From Hippopus hippopus (Eukaryota > Mollusca > Bivalvia > Cardiida > Cardiidae): DNA of 64,000 nucleotides. A program made the translations under genes and the position numbers. The DNA lies in the NCBI GenBank assembly GCA_946811185.2, contig OX328101.1, positions 29,868,122 through 29,932,121 on the forward strand, given 5' to 3'. The notes beneath the pieces are model-generated. The model was not told the DNA's origin, made no database searches, and saw only the letters and a list, made by a program, of their open reading frames with translations. Below, in pieces: positions 23,336 through 35,200 of the stretch (the stretch's first letter is position 1; every line of letters begins with the position of its first letter).

Positions 23336-23617
23336 ACCTTCCACAACCTGATGTTAAACTATTACCAAAATCATCTCCCAGTATACAGAAATATAATTTC
23401 AGACCTTTGAAAAGATTGATTTTTATCTTATTTGCAATGAATGATTTTAATCAACTGACAAAAACAGATCGATCGATCAATCGGCCAAGAATGCCGGCAC
23501 TATTACCATATTCAAAGGGAGTGAATAATTAAATATTGATATCCGAGATGAGCGTCCGAAATTGAACCAACTACATGCAGTCTGATAAAACTCATAAATA
23601 TTAAAATTTTCAGCCTT

Positions 23618-23993
23618 TTACTCTTTAGCACACAATCCCGAGTTTCAACGACTATGAAGAGAAAGCCTTTTGAGAACATTGTGGGAAAAGGAGAAAATAC
23701 TGGTAACCAGCATTTTCTCCTTTTCCCACAATGTTTTCTACCAATTCCAAGACAATTTTCTTCATTTGAGCAACAATGAAATAGTCATCTGCAACTGCTT
23801 TCAATTTGGACCAGTCTCTCATTTTGTCGTTTGATAAACAATTAACTCTTTACCAGAGGACAAACTTTTGCCTGTGGCTCAAATGATGGAATTTGTCTTT
23901 GGCAGGGTAGAAAACTTTATTGAAAATGTTGTTCACAAGCAATTTCTCTTTTTCCAACAAAACATTTAGAAGGCTGCTTTCTCAGGGTAATGC
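23618..23993. repeat. Two MITE A copies sharing one TTAA
   Basis: The first, 23618-23845, is F oriented with a near-perfect hairpin at 23676-23742. The second starts at the shared TTAA (23842-23845), is R oriented, and is cut at about 23993 where a SINE begins. Confidence 0.82.
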
Positions 23994-23995
23994 AC

Positions 23996-24860
23996 AGAGC
24001 CCGGTAGCTAAGTCGATAACACGCAGAGCTTTAAATCAGGGGGTCGTTGTTTCGAATCCCCAGCTCGGCCAATTTCTTTCTAGTAATTAATGATAGGCCT
24101 AGTCTTTTGGACAAGACTCACCCCTCTATCACCTCTGAGCATCGTTTTGATGATGGCTTTACGATAAAGCAGCCATTGGCCATGTAACACTTACGTGCCG
24201 AGTACTCATGGTACTGGTAAAATAAAAACGGATGGGTAGGTGCACTCGAAACAGTGTTGAAAACGGACTTTCACACAATACAAACCCTTAGGGTCGTGAG
24301 AACATAGTACTATTTGGTAGAGTTAAACTGCTAGATAGAAATAAATAGAAATTTACGGTCAATTCTTTACACCCCAAATAAAGCAATTGCATGGTTACAT
24401 TTCGCTCAATCGGTAGAACATGAGACTAGTGAACGACAACACTAGGGCCACTTGCTGGTGTGAGTTCGATTCCCACGGCTGGCCAACTAAAGGTACTAAT
24501 TTAGTCTTTCAGGCGAGATGATAAACCTAGGTCATGGATCCAAGATCAGACTGCACGTTCTGTGTAGTCTGATCTTCTTATTTGTTGTCCGCAAAAGTCC
24601 CTGTTATAGCCCATTGCGCTGAAAGGTTTAGGGGTTAATTCATTACCTTCTGTTCAAAATGGGTCCCAGCGTGATTCAGCGATAAGTGTGTTTGGGTCTT
24701 TCGGGGGAGTGCCCTTGGATACTTGGAGCCCAAACCCGGTACTTGTGAATCCCATGAAACAGATGAAAAAGCGGGCTGCCTCTGTAATATGACTGAAATA
24801 GCGTTGAAAACGGCACTATCAATCGTTCATCAAATTAAATCCAATTCAATTCCTGTGCGC
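23996..24860 (+). mobile_element. Cluster of tRNA-headed SINE fragments
   Basis: Heads: 24000-24075 (GCCCGGTAGCTAAGTCGATA, GTTTCGAATCCCCAGCTC) with body to about 24185; 24400-24485 (TTTCGCTCAATCGGTAGAAC, GTGAGTTCGATTCCCACGGC); and a fragment from 24836 (GCTACCGGGCTTAGCGG). A family B hairpin lies at 24538-24600. None folds as a complete tRNA. Confidence 0.6.
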
Positions 24861-24937
24861 TACCGGGCTTAGCGGCAGAGTACTCGACTCGGACTTGAAA
24901 ATATGGAATATATAAAACGAAATAATTTTAATGTATC

Positions 24938-25166
24938 ATTTTTTGCAAAGCGACAGAATTTGAGACTGATCCATATTGACAACTGCGGTAAACACCAAAC
25001 TGAACGGTGGCTCAGACGATGGTATTTGTGTTCGGAAGGGTAAAAAAAACATTGTGGGAAAAGGAGAAAATGCTGGTTGCCAGCATTTTCTCCCTTCCCC
25101 ACAATATTTTCAAAGGACTTCTTCCCCAGGCTCTTTAAAACTCGGGATTGTTTGGTAGAGGGTTAT
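24938..25166. repeat. MITE family A copy
   Basis: R orientation, hairpin 25050-25112 nearly perfect, right end GGGATTGTTTGGTAGAGGGTTA. The left TTAA is lost. Confidence 0.82.
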
Positions 25167-25276
25167 TTTGTATATAGACACGAAAACATTGTAGCTAAAG
25201 GAGAAATTGCTCGTTACAAATGAGTTATTGTAGTCTTATTCTATAACCGTATATATATATTTTTTTTTATTCTCAG

Positions 25277-27043
25277 GGTAACCCTTTACCGAACAATCCC
25301 GAGTTTAAACAGACCAGAGGAACAGAGCTTTCGAAAACATTGTGGGAAAAAGAAAAACAAGAGCCGTCGTAGACGGATTATGCTCCCCGAACAGGTTTCT
25401 TTTCAGGAAAGTGAAGGCTGTCGGTAAATGGTTGGTCACGGGAGAGGAAGGTGGGGGTGAAACAGGCTACTTGTGTTTGGTCCCGTCGGCAAAACTACAT
25501 TTGCCAATGTTCAAATAATTAAATAAAGAAGGGGCATAACTCTTGGAACAGTGGAGTAAAACTTCCTGTCAATGTGAACAATCTGTAAATCAAACATTAC
25601 TATTATAGTAATGGCAAAATTGTCTGAAAAAAAATCAGATTAAACATTTATAAACTTCGTGTTTCAGTTTGTCATTAAGCCCTCTTTTTCTATAACACAG
25701 CTTAGTATAAATAGGAAAGAATGAAACTAGAACTGTCACAAAAGTGCCGTATACCCCCACAAAGCGCCTTGTCACAGAACAGGTGTCATTTTATAAGTAA
25801 CTGTTATGCTTCAGACAAAAATCAAAATTTAAAATTTACAAAGTGAAATAACTCTAAAACTAGTGGGAATAGAGTAATGTTTCTTGTACACTGCACTTTT
25901 CGTTAAGGTGGTCTATCTGTATATGAAGTTTGAAGTCACTAGGTTTTATACTTTGGAAGTTATGCACAAACAAAAATCTAAAGTTAAAATCTACAAAGGG
26001 CAATAACTCTAAAAATAGTGGGAATAGAGTTATGGTTTTTGTACACTGCACTTCTCGTTAATGTGGTCTATCTGTATATAAAGTTTGAAGTTACTAATTT
26101 TTATGCTTGGGAAGTTATGCCACGGACAAAAATTTAAAGTCAGATTTATAAAGGGCAATAACCCCAAAAATAGTTAGGATAGAGTTATGGTTCTTGTACT
26201 CTGCACTTCTCGTTAATGTGGTCTATCTGTATATAAAGTTTGAAGTTACTAATTTTTATACTTGGGAAGTTATGCCTTGGACAAAAATTTTAAGTTTAAA
26301 TTTACAAAGGGCAATAACCCCAAAAGTTATGTTCTGGACAAAAAAACCAAAGTTAAAACTTACAAAGGGCAATAACTCTAAATATAGTGGGAATAGAGTT
26401 ATGGTTCTTCTACACTGCACTTCTCCTGAATGTTGCCTATCTGTATATGAAGTTTGAAAATACTAGCTTTTTTACTTTGGAAGTTATGCCCGGGACAAAA
26501 ATTTAAAGTTAAAATTTACAAAGGGCAATAACCCCAAAAATAGTTGGGATAGAGTTATGGTTCTTGTACACTGCACTTCTCCATTATGTGATCTATCTTT
26601 GTATGAAATTTGAAGTTACTACCTTCTATACTTTCGAACTTATGCCCCGGACAAAAATCCAGTTAAAATTTACAAAGGGCAATAACTCTAAAAATAGTGG
26701 GAATAGAGTTATGGTTCTTATACACTGCACTTCTCCTTAATGTGACCTGTCTGTATATGAAGTTTGAAGTCACTAGCTTTTACACTTTGGAAGTTATGCC
26801 CCGGACAAGCGTTTCCTGACACACGGACGGAAGGACGGACTGACAGACGGACGGACAGATGAAGCGGCGACTATATGCTCACCCTTCGGGGAGCATAAAA
26901 ATTAGTTACGGACATTTTTCCTTTTCTCACAATGGTTTTTACCGTTTCGGAAACAAAAACCATTACTTGAGCCGTTTATTATTTGTCGTCTGCAAATGCT
27001 TTCAATTCTAATTTAATTTTTTTTTCATCTGGTCAAGAGTTAT
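25277..27043. repeat. MITE A copy split by a long hairpin-ended element
   Basis: The left half (25277-25356: AACCCTTTACCGAACAATCC, ACATTGTGGGAAAAAG) and right half (26901-27043: CCTTTTCTCACAATGG, TCTGCAAATGCTTTCAATTC, GGTCAAGAGTTA) are one family A copy. The element at 25357-26900 sits exactly in its hairpin loop region. Confidence 0.8.
25357..26900 (+). mobile_element. Helentron-associated (pearl/CvA-like) element, 155 bp repeats
   Basis: 5' end: CAAGAGCCGTCGTAGACGG (a CCGTC-GTA-GACGG hairpin), then TTATGCTCCCCGAA. 3' end: a GGAC-rich tract at 26820-26875, then GCTCACCCTTCGGGGAGCAT (hairpin) and AAAA. The last arm is the inverse of the 5' GCTCCCCGAA. The centre is a tandem array of about 155 bp units: the phrase CAATAAC(C/T)C(C/T) recurs near 25846, 25999, 26154, 26309, 26368, 26524 and 26678, so six units are full and one is cut to 58 bp. 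No coding capacity. Hairpin-bracketed non-autonomous elements with a core of about 160 bp repeats are known in bivalves as pearl/CvA and are usually attributed to Helentrons. The assignment is inference from architecture. Confidence 0.8.
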
Positions 27044-27150
27044 ACAGTCATACAATCCCCTGTCTTTAAAACCCTGAGAAAGTAGACCGTTGAAAACATT
27101 GTGAGAAACGGAGAAAATGCTGGACACTTGTGTTTTCTACCCTGACAGAT
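27044..27150. repeat. MITE family A, left half
   Basis: F orientation, CATACAATCCCCTGTCTTTA, GAAAACATTGTGAGAAACGG and the start of the hairpin. The rest is missing. It directly follows the preceding copy. Confidence 0.65.
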
Positions 27151-28261
27151 TCCTTTAGAAAAGCCTTAAGTCGTATACGCTTACAATTTCATATCTTATC
27201 CGATATCAATAAAAAAAAGTAAATACTTCTATTGTGTTTTCTTCATTCGCTGTGTAAACTTGTTTAAGCGACTGAATATAAAACAAGAATACCGAAAACC
27301 ACCCCCTCCCGAGAAGCACAAGGTCATTGGATCAATTGATAAAAGTTGAAATGTTGAATGTTCTTTGTGGGAAGGACCTTTTTTACTTGTTTGAGTATTG
27401 TGATGTTAGGTAAAGATAGGCTCAAATGCGAGGAGTGCTCGAAAAGTATCCGACAAAGTGTCATAATTCTCAAAGTGTCATAATTCTCATAAATAATGTT
27501 AATGGTCCTTCGAAATTTCGACGAAAGATACTTTAATACATTTTCTATGCACTATTATAAACAAACTTAGTCTAGATACATTAATGCAAATTTCCTTGCC
27601 ACTATAGCAACGCCAGGTAGCGTTGAGTAGATAACCTTTTTCTCGCAATTAAATGTAAATTTTCAAAATGTTTTCCTTTATGCTACATGTATGTAACCTA
27701 CCTACGGATGCACTTGTCAAAATAGAATGCTGAAATTGGCTAGTAACACAACTTTATCACCATTTCAAGTTATGAAGCTCGTTTCGCACGTTCAGATGAC
27801 AGACCTCTACGAAGAAAGACCCATTACACCAGGACAGTGCCCCGTGATAACCGAAGTAACATTAATCGAATGGGGGAATGAGACTGTAAAACATTCTGGA
27901 ATTCTTAGAGTGGTACTATTTCTTGTTCTTTGCGACTCAGTTACGATGTGTGCTGCAAATGATCCGCAAAATTCATCAAAGTGATTTCACATGATGATTG
28001 AGCATTTGGGGGGGGGGGGGGTATAGATGGAAGAATCATGGAAATTGAGATAGTGGGTGAAAACTTTTGCTTTTATAATTGGCAGATGAACATTTAATGT
28101 AACATTTTGACCAATCAAAACAGAAACGAAGCTGAAAGTAGTCCGGACGCGGGTTACATCATCATTTTTCGGCCGTGTCCGATTTAATCAGCGGGCGATG
28201 CTTGTAACTGAGCCGTAATATCAGCAGCTGTAAAATATTTCAATCTAATATCTTGTTTCAG
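27151..28261. other. Upstream of glycosyltransferase exons, no exon found
   Basis: The start codon exon of the gene at 28262-38317 may lie here or further upstream. At about 27425 the phrase GGAGTGCTCGAAAAGTATCC resembles the tip of a mariner inverted repeat. An 85-codon plus frame at 27727-27984 has no family resemblance and no fitting splice site. A run of twelve G ends near 28021. Confidence 0.45.
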
Positions 28262-31200
28262 ATGGTACCATGCGGTTCTGTTTATGACACCAATGCTCGT
28301 AGTGTATTTGGTCATTTATTACAAGAATGTCCAGCCATCGAACAAAGTCGGTAAGTCTATCAGTAATCCTTTCTGATGATCTGAAAAGTCCACATTTCCT
28401 TTCTTATGCTCAACACCAGTTCGAAACTTCAGTCCTAACTTTTTGATTGGCTGAAATGTTAGGCATCACTTAATATATATTCTATAGCCTTTAAATATTG
28501 TTATACAATTCTAAATCCATAGACCAGCAATCTGGTTGAACGAAACATTTGTAGACCGTTAACTGATAACGAGCGCGGCCGCCGGATGGGTGTCTAGTCT
28601 TGTTTAAGTTTACTTATACATGTACCTTGTTGAATCTGTCGGAACCGTATTCACCAACCATTCTTAAGAATATTTGGTGTTATTTTCAAGAATTTTCTAA
28701 ATTTGAAAGTAACACAACCTCTGATTGGCTGAACCAAATGGTTTAGCCAATCAGAAGAAGCGTTACTTTCTTAATCTAGAATTAGGCTTAGAACGAAATT
28801 CAGAATGATTGGTGAATACAAAACCTAATCTTGAGCACTACCTAGTTTAGAATCAAGTTATAAAGTTTTACTATCAAACTGACAATTTAAATAGCGGGGA
28901 CAAATTATTGATTTCGGAATACGACAACTTTGATAGGCTTGAAGTAAGGCATGGGTAATGTAGAACATATTAAAGTGTAATATAATGGCTTCTCGAGAAT
29001 TCGATTTTGTAAAGATATAAATCAATAACAGAAAGATAACCAAGGCACATTTTTTGAATCTGGCTTTCTGTAAACTATAGTTTATAGCAAATATTCCCTC
29101 TAATTCCATTACAATTGTAGAAAGGAATTACGTCCCTTAGATAGAAATATTTACGAAATAAACCAGGACAAATTCATCGGTTGAAAATAAACGAGAATAT
29201 AATTGCTTCTTTTCTATTCATCGATTCAATAATTTTTTCCCCAATATTGTGCAATTACATTCTCCTTCAGGGGGTTGTTTAGACTTTCATATCTCCCAGA
29301 ATAAATCACTGAATTAAGTACACCTATAAACGTAGCTGACAAATCATAAGTAATGAAGAAAGACGAATGAAAGAAATAAAATCAGTGGTATTTCTTTAAT
29401 GGGCTACGAAGCCTCTTAAGGAATTTTCAGATTTCGCGCTAGAATTTCGCGAAGGTTTGTGGAAATGTCACATCAATTACGGTTATAATAGGATCGTATT
29501 CAAACAAATAGGATGACGTCATATTTAATCACATAGAAAAAGACAGGAGTTACCGATTGCAAAGCCCCCAAACCGTCATTAGAAAGTCAGAATTGTGCTT
29601 TTTTGAGGTGTGTGCCAAGCACCCCAACTCAGATTTACCATGCGGGAAATTGGACTGAAAAAAAAATGTGTTACCTAACATCGCAATATCAATACCTGGA
29701 AAAATAGTACCATTATGACGTTACTATATATACTCTCTTCCAAAAGAAAGTGTGCACTTTGTTTTCGGCGATTTTTCATTAACGGTTTTTCTTAATGCTT
29801 ATGTATTTGATACCAAAATCGAGATCAGATCATGTACAATATAGCCATTATTTTCGATTTTGAGTTCCGGTCGCGTTAAGAGTACTTTTGATCACGAGAA
29901 AGGACTGGGTGTTAAAACGAAAGTTGCAAAGTTACTCAGAAAGTCAGAACTTGTGCAGTTTAGAATTTCATGATGCTCAAATTGGGATCTTAATGTTTGT
30001 TTTAGTCAGTATCGTGTGTGGCCACCTCGGCTATTGATGTAAGCGACAATGCGACCTCTCATGGACCTAACGTAACGTCTGATAACGACGTCGGGAATTT
30101 TATTCCATTCATGAATTAAGGCGTTTTCGAGGTCCCTAAGATTGTGGATGTTGCCTCTGGATCGCCCCCTTCTACCAATATAATCCCAGAGGTGATTATC
30201 GGATTCATATCCGGAGAGACTGCAGGCCAGGCTAGCACGTTAACCTGATTTCTGTCAAGAAACTGTCGACTTCTCTGTGCAACATGAGGCCTTGCATTGT
30301 CATGCGTCAAAATTGCAGGCCCATGTCTTTGAAGGAAATGATCTGCTTCAGGCTGCAGAATCTGGTCAATATAGCCTTGAGCATTGAGGTTGCCACGTAC
30401 AACAATTAGATTTGTTTTCCTTCTTCCCATGATTCCACCCCAAACCATTACACTCCTGCCCCCAAATGTATCCCTCTCAACCAGACAACAATCAGCTAAA
30501 CGTTCTCCTCTTCTTCTAAAAACTCGTGTGCGACCATAATGGTGACTAAGATTAAATCTAGACTCATCAGAGAATAGAACTCTAGCCCACTGCTGTCGCC
30601 CCCAACGGAAATGCCGTCGGGCCTACTGAAAACGAGCAGCTCGATAACGTGGTGTCAGGACTTGTCCCACATAGGGCCTCCTAGGCCGGATGGGTACCCG
30701 AGCTTGCCTCAGCCGGCGCAACACGGTCTGGCTGCTGATACCGTACTGCCTTGCAGTACTTGACGCTGTTTGAAAACGACGTCGAAGGTGCATCAACGTT
30801 ATAAATCTGTCCGTTCGAGGATTTGTAGCCCTGGGTCTACCAAATCTGGGGCGATCTGCCACCTCTCCTGTTTGCTGGAAACGTTGGTGCAACCGAATCA
30901 GTGTGTTTCTGTGGCATTCTAACGCCCTACTCACGTTAGAGACGTTATCGCCACGAACAAGCATCATCAATGCTTGAATTCGCTGGTTTTGATTCAGTCT
31001 AGGCATGTTCAATGACAAGCGCTGTTAATTCAAATGTGTTTTTCCCTAAGTAGGAGGTATATGGATTATATCCATTCACATTTCCTATGACATGTACGTT
31101 CGCTTCCGGTTGCACGTGCAAATCAGGCAAAATTATTTCTTACTGTATAAACCAAAAATCTCTTCATAACACGGCATAGATTTAATACTGAGTCGATGGC

Positions 31201-32186
31201 AAGTTTACTTGAGGTAAAATGTTCCAAATTTGAAAATAAAACGTCTGCTTATTATTGAAATGTTCAACATTAAAAAGTGCACACTTTTTTTTGGAAGTGA
31301 GTATAGTTTATACAGTTTAGATTAAGTTTTAGACTTAAACAACTTTAACAAAAGGGAAACTTACTCTATTTGCAAGATGGATGTGTAAACAAGCACACCA
31401 TAACCAGAGTTTTAACAGAATTTTAGATCGAGCGGCATAACAGCCTCCTATGATAAACGGGAAGAAGCAAGCGGAGAAATTCCTGACTACGTATCGATCC
31501 CGCTAAAAGTGATAAGAAGCGTCAAGAAAAACAAACGAAAGACAAGAAGCGCCATGAAAAGACTGAAAGCAACATTCGAAATCTTGTGATGATTTCTTTG
31601 AATGTGATTGGTTCCATGTCAAGATATTGGTCAGTTAACCTTTTCACGTCATTTTATTACAAAATGATGTCGACATCCTCCTCCCTCCATAAAGCAAGCA
31701 CACGAATAAGCAAATTTATACACAGAAAAGTGCCAAGTGGTCTTTGACAGCGACACAATTTTCCAAGTCTTTTACATTTACTTTTTCAAATTGAACGGTT
31801 TGATAAACTATAATTTAATAATCCCGCTGCAGAGCCCGGTAGCGAAGTCGTTAGCGTTCAGGACCTGAAACCAGGAGGTCACTGGTTCGAATTCCCGCGT
31901 AATAGAATTCATTCTTCTCTCACCGCTGATCATTGTGTCTTCCACCGTAAGCTTTGACTTTTCTGTTTATGTAGCAAACATAGATCAAGTGCATGGGCCC
32001 TATACACCTTATTTTGACCCTTACAGGAGTGCGAAGCCTCCACTCTGAACGTGGAGAATATGTGCCAAATCCGACAAGGGGTTCAAGAGCTTACAAGTTT
32101 CTAATGCATGTGATCTTTGAATACCCGCTGGCAGCTTGATTTTGGAGACTTGTATGTTAAACCTTCACTCTCAGACAGACAGACGG

Positions 32187-32217
<31 letters not shown>

Positions 32218-35200
32218 AATTCATTGAAAAAGTGAGTCGCCTTTTTCAGATATATTCATCGTGACTGAAATTCGAGCACTTGTTTACAAAATACTAAACA
32301 CTATTGATGTGCAAAATAATAATCAAGGGAGATAAATGGTAAAAAAAAATGTCAGGAAGAAAAAAAAAAGGGGGTTATTTCTGTATAATTATTATAACGT
32401 AAGCTTCTTGATAGAGTAAAATTATGACAAAAATTCTAAGTAAACAAAATTTGTTAGGATCATGTCTGTAGATCTACAGGTTTGTCGAAACTCAGTAGTT
32501 ATAAAAAAGAAAAAAAGTTTTAAATACAAAATTAAGGACGCTCGTGAGCACGTTAATGAAGAACAAAGGCCATGACATAATCTCAATGGTATTTGGCCAG
32601 TGGAGGCTAAATAAACTTTTAACCTATAGGCTGGTAACCGCGACTCACTGACCTTTTGCGGACAGCGTAGATCAAGATCAGACTGCACAGAACGTGCAGT
32701 CTGATCTTGATCTACACTGTCCGATAAGAAGGTATTATTCCTAAAAGATGCCTTTGAAATAGCAATATTTGCGTTTTTACTATCGTATTGAAAATTTCAT
32801 GTCGGTTATTTAGCAGGATAAGGGTTAATAACGGTGACACATGTCTTGGCAATATGGTAATTAATTTCAATTTTGTATTTATCAGTGTTTAACAAAACAA
32901 AATGCTGCAAAAAATCTATAAGGGCGCTTAAAACACTATATGGACGCCAGATGCTGAGATATCAGACATTTCGGTAGCTGTGCTTCAATCTCAATTTATA
33001 CACAACATTCTATACTGTGACTGCTGAACTGATTTGCACCCAAACTGATGAGCCAAACACACTGTATGCTGACAATACGCTGTAGTATCTGACATTACGT
33101 CACTGTCACCGACGTTTCAATCTCATTTTATACTCTGTACCGGTTAAACTGATTTGCATACTATCTGCGATGCTTACAGGAAGGTAACGTCAAGGAACAT
33201 AAGACTATACATCTATCTCCTAACGGATTATTTCTTTTTATAATCCCACCTTTACGTATTTATCAACGATATCTAACAGTCTGTTTTAATTGTCTGTCTG
33301 TCTTATCAGTGTGGCGTTAGAAATGTGCTACTCCAATCCTGAATATGATACAAAAATTAACCTTCATTTTTTTCCAGAGCCAACTATAAAACCCAATAGA
33401 ATAACACTACCTTCCAGAGAGACAATACCGAAAGTTATTCACCAAATATGGTCGGGCGACATTATACCCGAAGAGTTTGTTAGTCACGTGCGAAGTATTA
33501 TCAAATACAATCCCCATCCTGACTGGGAATATTACTTTTGGACTTTGGATCTGGGACGGGAGTTCATCATCCGAAAGTTTCCTAAACTTTTGAAAATATA
33601 CGACCATGCAAGTGAGTATCTTGAGCTTCCACCAACTTTTCACCAGACGACAGAATTTTAGACTGGTTCAAGCAGAAAGTATTAGCAGACGACAAAATTA
33701 AATTTGACACAAACGATTGGATTTTTAGCAGTTAAGAGTAGAATACATTGCGGTAAACTAGAAAAAATGCTGGTTATAAGTTTTTTCTACTTTTCTAGAA
33801 ATGTTCTCAAAAGCCTGTTCCGTCAGGGTAGTGAAAACTCGAGATTATGCGATAAAAGCTTAAAACCCTTCACTTGGCGATCCTTTGCTCTAACGATACT
33901 AACGAATAAGGCTTTTCAAAAACATCGTTGGGAAATGAGAAAATGGTGGCAACCAGCATTTTCTCCTTTTTCGACAATGTTTCCTAGGGGCGACTTTTGT
34001 TTTTGTCGTTTGCGAATGCTTCCAATATGGACAAGTTTGATACATGTGCAGTGTCGTCTGGTGAAGAATTAACTCTTTCCCAATCGACAGAATTTTAGCC
34101 TTGACCAAATTAAAAGCACTTGCAGACGAGAAATTAAACGTTACCCAAAACTTAAAATTTGTCGGTAATAGAGTAGAAAACATTGTGGGAAAAGGAGAAA
34201 ATGCTGGTTACCTTCATTTTCTCCTTTTCCCACAATGTTTTCAAAAGCTTTCTTTCTCTGGGTCGTTAAAACTCGGGATTGTGTGGTACAGAATTAAAAC
34301 CCTTTACTAAACAATCTTTCTCTCTAAAGAAACTGACGAAGAATGCTTGTTGAAACACATTGTGGAAAAAAAATGATTGATTGAATGGTGTTTTAAGCCG
34401 CTTTCAATAGTACTTTAGCCATATCACGATGACAGCTGATATATTTATGCGTGTCTTTGGTATTAGGCTAGAGCTTACAAGTACATGTATCTTTCCCAAG
34501 GGCACTCAACCGAATAATGCAGCGTCTCGAGTGGGGATCGAACCTACGATCTCCAGATTACGAATCCTACACCTTCACCACTGAGCCACGCAAAAGGCTT
34601 GTGGAAAATGGATAAAATGCTGGTAACAGGCTTTTTTTTCTCCAAATCCCACACTATTTTCTTCCCTTTCAAATACAAACTCCATCCTTTGAGACAAAAT
34701 TTTGAGGTCTAAAATCTTATTGTTTGGTAACAAAAAAATGTTCATGAGTAAGAGACGTGTACGGGAAATTCGATTCACTTCTTAACAGCAGTTCTACGCT
34801 AGAATAAGATTAATTAGATTATATAAGTTTATAAAAGCTGTTTTTGTAAAATCATTACCAAATAAATTTGAAACTTTACACAAATCCAATTACTTTAAAA
34901 GACAGCAAATTCATAAACATTGGCATAAGTAATTTACCTAGCAAGTATGACGAGGTTCGACAATAACATTGTGTCATGTTTTGTTTACCAAGATTGGCCT
35001 GCAACACGCGAAAAGGGGCATTCGGACATTTGCGTAAAGTGTCGTCCCGGATCAGCCTGAGCAGTCCGCCCAGACTAATCCGAAACAAAACTTTCCGTTT
35101 TTATGTAATTTTCTGTTTTTCGCAAGTCTATTGTAGGACAATATTAGTTGTACGGTCAGGTGCAGGAGACTTGGAAACTTGTTCACGGCTGTGGCAAATC

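Noticed and set aside
23996..24500. tRNA genes
   Set aside because: A and B boxes are present, but the acceptor and anticodon stems do not pair and each is followed by a SINE body.
27727..27984. 85-codon plus frame before the glycosyltransferase
   Set aside because: Considered as its first exon. The phase and splice sites do not lead to 28262, and the residues show no signal or domain.
28262..28264. ATG at the glycosyltransferase exon border as start codon
   Set aside because: This ATG frame (MVPCGSVYDT) stops after about 30 codons and does not continue in phase. The frame one base on gives the membrane anchor and joins both later exons.
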